DNA of 64,000 bases from Prunella strophiata (Eukaryota; Chordata; Aves; Passeriformes; Prunellidae). Positions 13,564 to 26,709 of this stretch are shown here, piece after piece (within the stretch, counting starts at the first letter, position 1; each line of letters opens with the position of its first letter). The notes beneath the pieces were generated by a model that saw only the letters and a list, made by a program, of their open reading frames with translations, searched no databases and was not told where the DNA came from. The position numbers and the translations under genes are program-made. Location: NCBI GenBank assembly GCA_036583965.1, contig JAZBQD010000019.1, forward strand, positions 2,967,006 through 3,031,005, given 5' to 3'.

Positions 13564-15311
13564 TTCAGCATAGAGGCACCATTTTTGATGCCACAAACTC
13601 TTGTGCTGGTTTCCCTTGAGCCAACCCCCTTCATGTGTGTAAAAACATTATTAGGATGCTTTTTGTGTGGCATCCTTCAAAGCTCCTTGGGTCACCACCC
13701 TCGCAGAGGTAGCTGAAATTTGCTGTGTCTGCATGTGGAAACAGCTCTGTTATCTGTTCCTGTGGTTACCTGGACATTCCAATGGACAATTTTTGGATTA
13801 TAATTCCTCCACCCGCTCAGCTACCAAATCTTGCAACCTGTCCCTGCCAAGAAAACTCCAGGAGAAATAAAATCCCCTGAAAAACTTGCTCACAATGCTC
13901 CAGCTCAGAGCTTGGCAGCTGCCTTCCAAAATTAAATGATTAAAGTAGTGCTAATGAGACATTCATCCCCTGCACCTTTTGCCTTAAAATAAATATGCAG
14001 GGCTCTGCATTACAGGTGCATGCAAAACTGCTTAAATAGACATCTTGGAAGCACAGGAAATAAAAACAAAGGACACTCTGGCAGAAAGTTCCCAAAATAC
14101 TTGAAAATGTAACTGAATAAATAACTCTTGGTTTTGGACCGAAATCTGCAGACCTTAGCAGATGTGTCCAAGCTAAACCAAATATCCAGGGAACTGGATC
14201 TCCTTTCTGATGAGAAATAATGAAGAGCACTGCACTGGCAAGGAGACAGGCTGGAAGAACCTACTGGTCTTTTCCAGCTCCCACTTCCGTGATAGCTCAG
14301 AGTTATCCTTAGGCATTGGCTTGATCCATCAATGAAGTTCCTTATTGTGAGCCCAGCCCCAGGGCTGCCAAACCTTCATCCATATTGAACTGGAAGCATT
14401 CAAGCATTCATGGAGTGAATAGGATTATTGGATACTCACAGGCCAGCACGTGCCCCTGTCTTTGTGGGAGTGGAAGCACTGGAAAGATCATGGAATATAA
14501 GCAGAGGGTAAAAGTCCACTCAAGAAGAGGAAAAATGTGGGAGCCACTTTTTTTTTTTTTTTTTAATATTTAAAAAATGCCACCACGGAGGTGTCAACTT
14601 AAATTATTAGGGAAAATACTAAGGCAAATAAAGAAATGGCATTCCACAGAGCTGCATGGAGGTGTAAAGGGGATATTTTCAGTGAGGCTTTTTTTCAGGC
14701 CCTGCTCTAACAGTACCTGCCATTGTATTTGCAGGGCAGGGTGTCAAATCTGCTTACAGGATTTTTAGCTGCTCTACTTTGCAATCCTTTCTGTTGCAGG
14801 GCCCTGCTCCTCCGAAGGTGAAGCCCACAGCAAAACTCTTCTCCCCAACAACAATGGCAGCAGGAGCAGGCCCCAAGTTTGTAAATATTAACTTCTTTCA
14901 AATGACAGATTATTTACTCTCTGCTCTTCGAGCCACCCAGGCCAAATGGACGGGGGCCAAGTTTGTTAACAATAGCTCTTGGCTGGGACACGCCGTAGCA
15001 AAGGTTAAATCCTGTTTGCCTTATTCCAGTGTGGAGTCCCACTGCTGGCTTTGGGAGGGCAGCAGGCTTTGACACCAGGACCTGCCCCTGGTTTTGCAGG
15101 ATGCAGAGAGCCCTGAGTGACCCACCATGCTGGAGGCTCCAAGCACAGCAGCAAGACCCACCACGATGAGGGGCTGAACCCCAGCCAGAGGGGGTGTGTA
15201 ACCATTGAGGAGAGCTTTTGCTGCCACACCACTCAGGCACGTCCATCTGAGCTTTCTCCACACAGTTGTAGTAGCCCTGGTGGGGATCTCCGTGAGAAAG
15301 GTGATTACAAA
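13564..15311. other. Unique intergenic DNA, no gene seen
   Basis: Only a T-run (14548-14564) stands out. The 135-residue minus frame near 14914-15321 is partly made of CR1 sequence. Confidence 0.6.
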
Positions 15312-15500
15312 AATCACACAATGGTTTAGGTTGGAAGGGACCTTTAAGACCATCTCATTCCACCGCCTGCCATGGGCAGGGACATCTTCCACTATCCCAG
15401 GTTGCTCCAAGCCCTGTCCAACCTGGCCTAGAACATTTCCAGGGATGGGGCAGCCACAAATTCTCTGGGCAACCTGTGCCAGGGCCTCCCCACCCTCACA
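15312..15500 (-). mobile_element. CR1 LINE 3' fragment, minus orientation
   Basis: Reversed CR1 3' end: AATGGTTTAGGTTGGAAGGG, GCCATGGGCAGGGACATC, TTCCAGGGATGGGGCAGCC, then the 'CTGTGCCAGGGCCTC' segment. It is well preserved and 5'-truncated after about 190 bp. Confidence 0.93.
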
Positions 15501-18199
15501 GTCACCAAGCCATTCCTGCCTGTCCTGTCTTCATGAGACACCCCTGTTTGCAAGACCAGGTCTTGCCTCCTTATTGATCAATCATGGAACATCAAGCAGA
15601 GGAAATCAGCTACCATTCAGCCACAAATCTCCAAATCCACACCAAGAAACAAGCACTGGCTGGCATGATGGACACCCTAAAACACCCTCAGCACAGACCC
15701 AGGAGCTGCCTTTCCCAGAAGAATCCCGTTTCCTTGCACCAAGGTAGGAACAGCAGTGGCTGAACCACTTTGCACCCTTCCTCAGCCTGTGTATCATCCT
15801 CCTCCTCCTGCCAGCCTTCCTCCACCCAGCTGGTGCCAGGGGTGCAAAACATGCTGATCCTTGAGGGCACAGGGTGTGCTTTGCCCGGCGTGACCCGCAC
15901 AGATGGCTCGCAAAGGAAGCGCTTGCACAGCAGAGCCAAGTGGCCACAGGCTCATCCAGAGACATTCCTCCCCTGATTAGGAAGGCTGGGAGGGAGCCAG
16001 GGGTGGATCTCCTTCCTGTGGCTGCAGCCATTCCTGCCACGACTTGGATCACACCTCTCAGAGACACTCTCGGGTCGGGCACGGGAAGTTCACGGCGGCA
16101 AACGCGCTGGCGGGGAAGGGGGAAGAGCACGGGGATGCAGGGGAAGTTCACTGGGGTTCAGCCAAAGCTGGGTCTGGAAGAACAGAGGGCTGATAAAAAG
16201 GAGAGAGGAATTGCAATGGACATGACCCCCAGGGACTCCTCATCCCTTCTCCAGTTAGTGCAAGGTGTTGGACACATCAGGAATGAAGAGTGCAGCTCCA
16301 AGAAACCCACAGCTTAGAGTGGCTTGAAGAAATGCAGGTACAGACCTACCACCACACCTCACCTGGGTGAAAATCACAATCTCCAGGTGGAAGGATGATA
16401 TTTCTCATCTCTTCTGACATCCCCAATGCAAACTGTCCTGCTGAACTTGGACAGGTTTGCTGTGCTGCACACACTGTGTGCTCCACAACACAGGAAAGAC
16501 TAAACAAATCTCTCCAGGCAGCCAGGGTCAAGCCATACCATTTTTATCCCCGAAGCCAAGGAGGAGAAGATTGCACTTCCTAGCAGGGAAAATAACGACA
16601 CAGCAAAACGAAAAAAACAAGGGAAGCATTACTCAAATTATCTCCACAGCGAGTGGAGGGATGGGAGTCCAGAGAACAAAGAGATCAGATGACCAGATGG
16701 GACAGATCAAGCTGACCACAAAGCCTCTGTCCAACATTTTTTGACAACTGCTAGAGCCATATGTTCATGAGGGTTGTGGAATAACTGGGAAGGGTGTGTG
16801 GAGTGAGTCCGACCGCACTCGGAGCTGCGTGGCTGTAGGGTGTGAGCCAGGGAACCTTTGGTGTGTGACCCAGATCCCAGCCCTGCACCCTGTGAAGGGA
16901 AAGGGGCTGGTAGATCATTTAGCACACCTCATGACGGGCTCTGACCAGCCCTTCTCGTGTGTTTCCTGGTGTTTGGTCCATCTCTAATGAGCCATGCTCT
17001 GGGGGGAATTCTTAGGTCATTTATTTTGCATCATGTCTGCAAGGAGAGGTAGCAGGACTATGGCTAATTAGGAAAGCAGACAGATAGCACCAAACAAAGC
17101 CAAGGACAGGGGGATCGTGTCTGGGTGCACGAAGGCTGGGAGTGACCCTTTCTGCCAGCTGCCCCATGGACCTGAACATCAACACTCCTGAAGGGCAGGA
17201 GCTGCACATCCCAAATGCCTGTCCTGCCCTTTGGGCAACGTCCCCATAAAAAACACACTTTCCTCATTTATTTTGTCAGCTGCTCCTTTTGATTACTTAG
17301 CACATTCCAAGGAGTGCGAGGAAATTCGATGGATGACGTCCTGCAAAGTAAAGGTGACAGTTTTCAGGAGTGAGAAGTAATGGCAGATACCCCTCCTAGG
17401 GATGTGCAGGGACATTCAGCCCTGTCCTGAGGCAGTTTGACACACACTAATGAGTGAGTCTACTACAGACAGCAAATTCAGGGCATGGGACCAACCAGCC
17501 ACCATGGAAGGCAAAAGTTTTTCCCTCTAAAATTGAAGTGGAGAGAATTAAACAGCATAATATTACTTAATTTTCACCCTGAGATGAGTGGCCAAGGGAC
17601 CATTTCCCATCATAGCACTCCAAACTGCCCCTGGTCTTTGACAGAGACTTGAAGTACTTCTAGAACCAGAATAACATGACTAACTTCCAGAAAAAAAAAG
17701 TAAAACAAGTGTCAAAAAGCACCAAACATGGCAGAGGTGTGCTCCTGCAAAACACCTGCTGGACATCCTCAAGCTGCACCAGAGCAGCCCCAAGACCCCT
17801 CCTGCACCCCTTACTCCACCACCCCAAAGCCCACATAATCCCACACCATTCCCTGGATCCTCACACGATGCACAATTTTCTTTCATCTCCAAGAGACCAG
17901 ACTGCCCCTCCATCAGCACAGATCCAGCCTCTGCTCTGTGCTTTGTTGTAACTCCCCAAGACTCCTGACCAGAGAAGAAAACACTGCAGCTTATTTCTCA
18001 TCCTAAGGGCCTGCAGATGCTTTGGGATGGTGCTGCTGGAATTCATATCCCAGAGGCTGCTCTTAGGCAGTGGTGGTGGTGTCCTGGGGTGATGAGGACA
18101 CCGAGGCAGGTGGCCAAAAGCTCAGCAGACATCCATGGACCAAGGGCCTGGTGCCACAATCACCCAACTCTCCTGTACACTGTGAAGAAGGGAGTCCAG
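15501..18199. other. Unique intergenic DNA, no gene seen
   Basis: GC-moderate single-copy sequence. Frames of 147-181 residues near 15606-16317 have no recognisable domain. A short CpG-containing patch lies at 16070-16115. Confidence 0.6.
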
Positions 18200-18657
18200 A
18201 GGACTCAAATCCCAAAGATGATCAGAGGGATGGGACATCTCTCCTACAAGGAGAAGCTGAGGGAATTGAGATTGTTCAGCCTGGACAAAAGGAAGTTCCA
18301 GGGTGAACTTTTTGTGGCCCTTCAGTACAGGAAGGGGCTACGAGAGGCATTGAGAGGGAGTTTGGACAAGGGCCTGTAGTGACAGGACAAGGAGGAATGG
18401 CTTCCCACTAACAAAAGGCAGGGTTTAGATGGGATATTGGGGAGAAATTCTTCCCTGTGAGGGTGGTACAGGGTGGTACAGGGTGGTACACTCTGGTACA
18501 GGGTGCCCAGAGAAGCTGTGGCTGCCCCTGGATCCCTGGAAGTGTTCAGGGAGAGGGATGAGGCTTGGAACAATCTGGTCTGTAGAAGGTGTCTCTGCCC
18601 ATGGCAGGTGAGTGGAGCAAGATCTTTAAGGTCCCTTACCTTAACCACCCTGGATTT
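18200..18657 (+). mobile_element. CR1 LINE 3' fragment, plus orientation
   Basis: About 460 bp of CR1 3' UTR in sense: GACAAGGAGGAATGGCTTCC, GGAGAAATTCTTCCCTGTGA, GAGAAGCTGTGGCTGCCCC, TGCCCATGGCAGG, ending near CTTTAAGGTCCC. An internal 10-bp tandem repeat (18461-18500) interrupts it. No intact reverse transcriptase frame is present. Confidence 0.9.
18461..18505. repeat. 10-bp tandem repeat inside a CR1 copy
   Basis: Three exact copies of GGGTGGTACA followed by CTCTGGTACA and a partial copy. It replaces the usual single 'GAGGGTGGTGAGGC' stretch of the CR1 3' UTR, so it arose after insertion or in the source element. Confidence 0.85.
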
Positions 18658-21600
18658 TAGGACTCCGTGAAGAAGAAAAAGGGAAAACTCTGACAACTCA
18701 CAGAGAAAACCCTGTGAACAGAAGCATTCATACTGTGACTCCACCACTCTGGAGTCAGGGACAGCAGAACAGCCAAGAACTCCACAGGGAGGGAGTTTCC
18801 CATCACTCTGGTGGGAGCGTTCCCCTTTGCCAGGACAGCACATCTGCTCTGCAGAGCAGCCACCCTCCACAGGGGCTGGACCACGAGGGGAGCCCACCCC
18901 TCCTCTGTGCCCAGCAGCACTCAGAAGGGACTGGACTGCCCTTCCCCACCCTCAGTACCCCCCTCCCCCTCTCCAGCAATACTTCCTGGGCAGATGGAAG
19001 CAAGGACCAGGTTAGGAAACGCCGCGCGAGCCCGATCGCTGCCGGGTAATGTAAACAGGGCTGTCGGACACGGCGAGTGCTGCCAGGCTTTGATCAGAGC
19101 CAGCTGCCTGGCCACACTCCCCCCACAGCCATGGTCCTGCTCCCCTGCCCCAGCCCTGCAGGGGCCTCGTCCTTCTGCTGGCAGAGAAAAGAAGCTCTGG
19201 TGGCTTTGCTTCTCACACCGGCAATTTTGGGATGTGGAAAGAATAATTCGGGTTATTCCCCACCAGCAGCTGGGGGGAAATTACTCCCTGCTTTTGGACC
19301 TTGAGAGAGTTCCCAAGGGGAAAATGGTGCCTTGGGTTTTGGGAATTTTGTGGGCATTTAAGCTCAAATGTAGCTCACTTATGGCTTTTGTCCACCAGCA
19401 GAGCCAGGGAGCTGGAGTAAGATCTTCCCATCATCCGAGCTGCTCATGGCTGAGCCTTTTCCCCCTAGATCACTTCACCCCACCTGGTGAAACAATCCAG
19501 GTTACAAAAATAGGAATCTGGGGAGTGCAAGCACTTTCTACAGGTCTGGATGACCCCAGGGATGTGGTTCATGGCCCAGCCTGCAGAGGGTTTCTCACCC
19601 AGCAAGGGTCAGTAGGGACATCACATCTCACCTCACATCCCACCCAGCTGCTTCTCACCCTGGTGCTGCTCCAATGTCCCTCAGGATCTGCAGGAGTCTG
19701 ATCCTGGCCAACACCCAGCTCCTGGGATTTGAGAACTCAGGGAGGGAAGGGGGTGTAGTTGCAGCTGCAGGGACATCCCCTGCCTATGTGCCAACAAGAA
19801 GTCTTACAAGTAGTCATTTTTCACATCAAGTTTTCCAGAATTCTCATATTTTCCTCCCTGCTACCTTAAGATCAGTTTTACCTCACTGTTTTTTCTATTT
19901 ATTACTCAAAGTTTATGTCTTTCACCTGTTACAAGGCAACCACAGCCTTAGGAGAGACAGAGTGAATAAATTGGCTTTTTTTGGTACAGATTTTGTCCAC
20001 AACTGTGCAATCCCTGTGTTATGGTTGGGAGAAAAGTGTCCAAGGCTGGGAAACACCAGCATTTTCTGCAGCAGCCTTTTTGAAAGTAGTAACAGCTCAA
20101 TGAAGTGGTTAGGAGTTTACAAGGGCTTGGAAAAAATTACCTCCTTTTAGAAAGTGTTAATTATATGACTAATTAAATAGAGAGGAGGTTGAAACACTCT
20201 CCTAGTCATAACCTGTGTGCTCCTTGCCTGCTCCTTGCGTGACAGAGAAAACAGGGAATGGATCCTGTTTGGCCTTCATGGCAGGAAGTGGCTACTAAAC
20301 CAGCTCTAACTTCTAATTTATTTACCTGGGAAGCTGTAGGGAACTGTTTTAAAATTGACCAACGTTTCTGCTACTTAAAAAAAAAACCCAAACCCACCAG
20401 CCATTCAGTAAAAACACATTTGGAGCAGCCTGAGTTTTAAGTAAGAGATATAAAAGGCCACTTTGTTTATGTTTTTCAGCAATGGTATGTTGGCTTCTTT
20501 TTTTCCTAAATGACGGCGAAGAAAAAAAACATTATGTTAAATCTCTTATCTGCACACAAAGTGGTTGCAGCTATCATAAAACACACACATTGTGTCATTT
20601 CAAAACACAAATGGGCTCACGGTCAAACATTCTTCAGATTACCTCCTCTTTTCTTTTTCCTTTATAATTTTGTGGGCATTAATAAAGTTCAGCATATTCA
20701 AGTGGGGTGCTTTGTTTCTCCAGTGAGGAATTAATCACATCCTTCTGGAGAAGCACAAAGAAACCACAGGGTCAGGACTGAGCTGCAATTGCTGCAAAGC
20801 CCTCCATGATGCCCAGTGCTGTGGCACCAACCTGCCCCTCATCCCATGGGCTTTTATAGTGACAAAAAGTGATGGGAATGGGGCTGTGATACCAGAATCT
20901 GGGGCCAGCAGCAAGATCCCTGGTCCAGAGCTCTGTTTGACTGCAGGCAGCTCATTTAACCTCCCTGTACCCAGCAGAATAACTTTAAAAGTCTCTTTCT
21001 ATGGGGGATTTCATTTCCATCCAGTGGGACTGTATCTCAAACACTTCAGACCTGGAACCCGAGGACAAAACTGCTTTTTTGATGGTCCCAGGATGATCTG
21101 AGCTCACCAGGCTGCCACAGGGAAGCTGGCAGGAAGGACAGGCACTTCCACCCACTGCCTTCTCCCTGCCCACTGCCAAAACCCAGGCTGGCACATCTGG
21201 CCAGCTGCCACTCACCTGGGCAGGTCCCACTGTTTGAGGGCAGGGCTTAAAGCCCTGAGCCAACTCCAAGGAGAGAGCATCAGCCAGCCCCAACACGGGG
21301 GCAGCTCAGCCAAAAAACAGGCTCTAAATATAACAAGAACAGGGGAGGTGGAAAGCAAACAGTGCCTGTGAGGTGTGCTGTGCCTCAGAAGGGTACGTGG
21401 GAGAGGTGCTGGCACAGCTGGAGACTGCCCTGACCCGCTGAATGTGCTGCTAGTCGAGAAGAAAACCCTGCCAGAACAGCCAAAATTATATTTTGGCACA
21501 AAAAAAGAGGACATTTTGGCAAAGCTCAGCACTTCTGATGCTGCTGGAGCCATTGGGTACCTGCTGGCCACCTGAGCAAAGGCAGGGGTGCCCCATTTTT

Positions 21601-22627
21601 CCTGGAGCATCCACAGCCCCTCCAGGACATTTCCACTGGAGAGGTTATGCACCCCAGAGCCCTCCTCTATCCCAAACTCCCTCCCAGTGCTGCTGGAGAC
21701 CTGTTTGACTCAGAGGTTTCCATGATGCCTGCTGGTTTTACTTCCCACATCCTGCCCCATTTCAAGGTGACTCAGACAGTGATGTTTGAGTCATGTTTGA
21801 AGATGCTGAACCCAAGGGATCATGCTGAGATGGCCCAAAATTACAGGTGGGTTTTCCAGCCCTCAGTCATGAGTATTTCCACCTCCTCCCAGTTCTCTCT
21901 CCTTTTTGATGATTTTAAAGGCTTGTGGCTGCAGACAGCTGAGAAGAGGATGTCGTGCAGGGACATGACAGTGGGTGTTCCTGGGAGAAGTGGCAGTGAC
22001 ACCAGGCTGGAACTCCTCCCTGAGCAGATGCAGGTCATTGATATTTGGCTGGGTGAAGCAGCCATGAGGTGTTCCAGCCTGTAAGGAGGCAAGGAAGAAC
22101 CTCCCACTTCCACACCTGGAGGTTTTTTACTCCACAGTGACTCTTCAGCCTCCACCACTTACAAATGACATCTTCAAAGATGCTTCCAAATAAGCAACTA
22201 ATAAAGGAACAAGCAGGAGGACTGACAAAAACTTGGATGTGAAAGAGGTACTGGATTTTTGAAGATGAGTAACCAGAGGAACAGAGATGATGGGAGTTTG
22301 TCCTGACCAGCCACCACCAGCATGCCCAGGCAGCTGGGACCACTGAAGTCTGTGCTGTCACCACACCCTGGTGTCAGCAGAGCAGAAGCAGTCTGGGGCT
22401 GTAGAGATCTTGAGAATTGTGGACCCAAATCACCAGAAACCAAGATTTTCAGGTGGTTTGAACCCCAGCATTGACCTGCATCCTCAGGGTTGTGCTTTGC
22501 TTTGATAGTTTGGTGAGGTTGAAGGTCTGGTACCACCACAGGAACACCTGTGGGTCAAACAGAGATGACCAAACCACTCTTGACTTGGGGACAGGTTTCC
22601 TCCTCCTTCAGCAATGAAACTTAGAGG
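18658..22627. other. Unique intergenic DNA, no gene seen
   Basis: A 296-residue plus frame (18811-19701) crosses unrelated low-information sequence. It lacks any domain or codon pattern I recognise and is treated as chance. A TATAAAAG at 20450-20457 has no gene downstream. Confidence 0.55.
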
Positions 22628-23020
22628 AATCACAGAATCTCAGGATGAGCTGAGCTGGAAGGGATCATGAAATCCAACTCCTGGCCCTGCACAGGACCAT
22701 CCCCAAGAGTCACACCCTGTGCCTGAGAGCTTTGTTCAAACACTCCTGGAGCTCTGTCGGGCTGGGGCTGTGACCACTTCTCTGTGGAGCCTCTGCAGTG
22801 CCTGATCACCCTCTGGGAGAAGAAGCTGTCCCTAAAACCTAGCCTAGACCTCTCCTGACATTCCAGGCCATTCCCCATGTCCTGTAACAGGTCACCAGAG
22901 AGAAGAGATCCATGCCTGCTCCTCCTCTTCCCCCATGAGGAAGCTGTAGACTGCCATGAGGTCTCCCCTCAGTTTCCTCTTACTTTTCTTTTCTCAAGGC
23001 TGGACAGACCAAATGCCCCC
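22628..23020 (-). mobile_element. CR1 LINE 3' fragment, minus orientation
   Basis: It starts AATCACAGAATCTCAGG. It follows a different CR1 subfamily text (CTCCTGGCCCTGCACAGGAC, AACACTCCTGGAGCTCTG, GGAGAAGAAGCTGTCCCTAA) and continues into the GAGGTCTCCCCTCAG and AAGGCTGGACAGACC section. About 390 bp. Confidence 0.9.
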
Positions 23021-23250
23021 AGCCAAGGTGAACCCCACAGGTCTCTGCACACCAGCAGCCAGTTGGATGCTACCAGGCCCCATCAGCAGGAACCAGGACC
23101 AAAAGTGGAGAGGGAGTGTCCTCTCCAGGTGATTCACACACACCTGCCCCAAATCCATGCTGGTGGGAATGCAGGACATGACACACTCTGAAACCACCAT
23201 CACTTTGCACATCCATCCTTCCCTCCACCCTGCCAAACCCAAACTCTGAG
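23021..23250. other. Unique DNA next to a CR1 copy
   Basis: No feature recognised. Confidence 0.5.
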
Positions 23251-24760
23251 CTGATCCCCCAGAGAGTCGGCAGTGAAGTATATTCGAAATATAAAAGGTT
23301 AAAAGCAGCGCAGACTGTGAAAACAAAGGCTTGGGCTTCAAAACAACCTCAACACACCATTTCAGGGAAATTTCTGAAAGTGTTTGTTACCGCTAGTGCC
23401 ACGAAAGCGATGGATTTAAGGAACTTGGACGTGCTGGAAACAGGCTCTGCCGTGAGTCACCCGCTCCGAGCGGGCACGGCCAGCAAACAAACCCCCGGAG
23501 CACCACACAAACACTGATAACACTTGCACCAGGCAACAGCCACAGGACCTTTCAGCAGCTGAACTAATCTATTCCCACTGTTACGCCGCGTTACTTCGGG
23601 CACAAAGTGGGGAATTTTTTTTTTTTTTTCCCTTTCCCTGCTAATTAACATTTGTTCGCGCACAAAATGCGGAGGCTGGTGCCAAGCGGACATACCTAGA
23701 TAGAGCCTAATATTAGATTTCACAAAAGCATTCATCCTGTCTAAACAAACATCCTCCATAGAGTGTTAACCTCAGAATCTTTGCCCAGACAGATGTTCCC
23801 ACCACGGGCACGGCTCGGCATCGTTTCCCGGGACGGAGCGAAGCCTCCACATCCATGACCATCCCCAATTAACCCAGGCACGGACAGGAAAACACTCTGT
23901 TATTTTAGGAAGCTTTGCAGAAAGCTTCCTTTCGGATTTCAAACTGGATCAGTCATTATTTGTCCCTAGCAGAGGCTTCTCTTCAAGTTACTCACTTTTT
24001 GTTACAGCCAGAGACAACGTCCTGCTTGTAAGAGCTGAGAAAATTCCCTGGCAAATGATAGAGGGTGTTGATTAACCAATATATGGGTCAGGTCTGGTCT
24101 AACAGGCGGGAGGCTGAAATGGGAAAGCAAGTTTTTTAACAATTTGTTATACACAGTAGCAAGAAAAACAGGAAGTAGGTGTTTATTAGCAGTTTCCAAA
24201 TATACCAGCCAAAATAAAACTCCCCATGCAGTCTGAGGTATTCAAAATACAGCGACGACCAGAATTCCTCAGATTATAAGAGGGTAATTAATCACAAACA
24301 CTGTTCACAGACCAGTGATTTGGAAACTTCCTTTTTATTGAAGATCTGGATCAAGAGCAAACTTCAAAGCAAAACTAATTGATCTGAGATTCATTGTGTC
24401 TGGGCGATAAAGCAAAAAAATAAAATATCATTCTGACGCAGCCAGGTCCGTGGTTTACATTCATCCTGCCCTGACAGCCTGTAAAGCACATTAAAAAGCC
24501 ATTTTTCACTGGATGCTATAGCTCTGACCTATTGCAACATTAAAGCTATTCATACACGGGAGACTGTTGCTTCCTCACAATCAGTGTATTGCACCCAAAG
24601 CCAGCCGTGTTATTCCAGGCTTGTTCCTCAGGAATGTGAGCATATCTTGGAGACTGATTCATAAAAGGAAGAGAGCAGCCCACTTCTGGGCCAGGCTCAC
24701 ATGCTTTATTCAGAAGTGAAATTTTCTGAATTTTGTTTGGCTCCAGGAACTCTTAACTCT
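23251..24760. promoter_or_regulatory. Candidate cluster of conserved noncoding elements
   Basis: Repeat-free sequence that keeps isolated CpGs (TTACCGCTAGTGCCACGAAA, TTACGCCGCGTTACTTCGG, GTTCGCGCACAAAATGCGG). It also holds TAATTAAC, CTAATTGATC and GGGCGATAAAGC words. This differs from the CpG-depleted surroundings, as expected for sequence under constraint or free of methylation. Function as a BMP4 enhancer is only an inference. Confidence 0.3.
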
Positions 24761-25337
24761 GCTGGAGCCAGGAGAGCAACTTGAAATGAGCAGCTCTGGC
24801 CTCATTTTTCTAAAAATTGCCAGAAAATAGCGGGGTTCACCAATTTTTCTCCATCAAGGTTGTATGCAGGTCCCAGCCACGGACTGCCATTCACCAGCAG
24901 CCAGAAATCATTGAAATATTTGTAATTTAACCTATATAATCTGTCGCCTAAGTCATCTGGCTTTTTCTCCTTGTCCTCCACTGGAGGATTCAACAGGCCC
25001 CTCCATGAACACACAGCCCCCCTCTAAATCCATATGCCAAAAGAAAAAGAAAATGTAAGCTCAGTAAGCTTTCAAAGGTATTTTCTCCACACCTGCTCTC
25101 CTGGTATGTGCCATAGATGCTCCTGATTCCCACATGGGATCCTGACATCTGAGTTCACAGGTGGCTGAGGCAGAGCCATGGGGCAAGGGAAGCATCTGGA
25201 TTTTGCTAGGGTTAATTTTCATGTCAGGCTGTAATGGCATGGCTTGATACAGAGTTTAGAAGAAGGGGAAAGTTAGTTTCTTCTTTGGCTGCAATAAATT
25301 CCCAGGCTGAAAGAACTCACACCAAGCAGAGCTTTTC
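24761..25337. other. Unique intergenic DNA with a 70-codon minus frame
   Basis: The minus frame 24802-25014 has reasonable amino-acid composition but no known domain. No exon boundaries or neighbouring exons were found. Confidence 0.5.
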
Positions 25338-25830
25338 AATCAGAGAATGGTTTAGGTTGGAAGGAATCTCAGAGAGCATCCAGTTCCACCCCCTGCCATG
25401 GCAGGGACACCTGACACTATCCCAGGCTGCTTCAAGCCCCATCCAGCCTGGCCTTGAACACTTCCAAGGATTCAGGGGCAGCAACAGCTTCCCTGTGAAA
25501 CTTGTGGCAGAATCTCCCCACCCTCCCAGCCAGGAATACCTTCCCAAAATCCCATCTATCCCTGCCCTCTGGCAGAGGGAGCCATTCCCTGTGTCCTGTC
25601 CCTCCATGCCTTGTCCCCAGTCCCTCTCCAGCTCTCCTGGAGCCCCTTCAGGCCCTGCCAGGGGCTCTGAGCTCTCCCTGGAGCCTTCTCCTCTCCAGGG
25701 GAGCACCCCCAGCTCTCCCAGCTTGGCTCCAGAGCCTTGGAGCATCTCTGTGGCCTCCTCAGGACTTGCTCCAGCAGCTCCACCTCCTTCTGGACATTGG
25801 GAGCCCCAGAGCTGGACACAGAACTCCAGA
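25338..25830 (-). mobile_element. CR1 LINE 3' fragment, minus orientation
   Basis: This starts AATCAGAGAATGGTTTAGG. It is a reversed CR1 3' end that includes the long GC-rich section (GCCATTCCCTGTGTCCTGTC, GGACTTGCTCCAGCAGCTC, GAGCTGGACACAGAACTCC). At about 490 bp it is one of the longer copies here. Confidence 0.92.
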
Positions 25831-26479
25831 AACTTCCATCTATGCTTCTCCTTTGTTTTTCTGGGTAGTCTGAGGAGTCACTGGCAATTAAACACTGAGG
25901 TGATTCCCCCTTCAGCCCCAGACCCTGCTGGGCAGTTCTGCATCCTGGGGTGTGTAAAGGACCAAGTGCTTGGAGAAGAAATTCTCAGTGGCCTCTGAGC
26001 AGGAGATGAGCGCTGGCTCTTCCCTCCAAGGAAAGTTCTCAGGGGGTGAAGTCTGGGGAAAGGTCTTGATCCTGCTAGGAAGACTGAAGTCCCAGCCAGA
26101 CCAGTGGGATGGGGTGTGCTTGGATCACACACCAAACCCTTCCAAAGCCAAGACTTCCCACTTCAAACTCTGTCAAAACACAGACGATGCGGACGCATCC
26201 AATTTATTCTCAATAGGTTTTGCAGACTTTCACTTTGCTGGGCTGCTTTCCTGGAATCAAAGGCAGAAATTTCTAAGCTGCAGATTGCCAAAACCTCTGA
26301 TAAAGATTTAATCCTAAATGCAGGCTGTGATTATTTGGTTTTTATTCTTTTTTTTTTTTTTTTGCCTATTGTCTGCTGATAGCTTCACCTGTGTCATCTG
26401 CTCTCAGCCAGGCAGCCCAGTGCTGTGAACAGGAAAGATCACCAGGAACAAAACCTTTTACAAGGGATTAAATTTCATC

Positions 26480-26705
26480 TAAAAGCATGTAATTCTCCAT
26501 AGCCAGGAGCACTTTCTAATCTTCATATATAGAAACTTACAAGGCAAGGAATTCAAAGCCACCGGATTAAATGAAAAATGTGAATGAAAAGCTACATGCT
26601 GATACTCAGCTGACCTAGGCAAGTTACTGTACATTTTTCAAAGTTTTAAATTACCACTAATGGAAAACGTGGGGAGTAAGGCTGAAGTGTCTCTCTACAT
26701 CATTC
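26480..26705. promoter_or_regulatory. Candidate conserved noncoding element
   Basis: AT-rich, repeat-free stretch (AGCCACCGGATTAAATG, TCAGCTGACCTAGGCAAG, TTTTAAATTACCACTAATGG) directly before the A run. Its composition suggests constraint, but this is unproven. Confidence 0.22.
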
Positions 26706-26709
26706 CTTC

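Noticed and set aside
18811..19701. 296-residue plus frame
   Set aside because: No domain or repeat of known families, ordinary intergenic composition, and shorter frames on both strands of the same DNA. Treated as chance.
25234..25998. 254-residue plus frame
   Set aside because: Mostly antisense to a CR1 3' UTR fragment, so not a protein gene.
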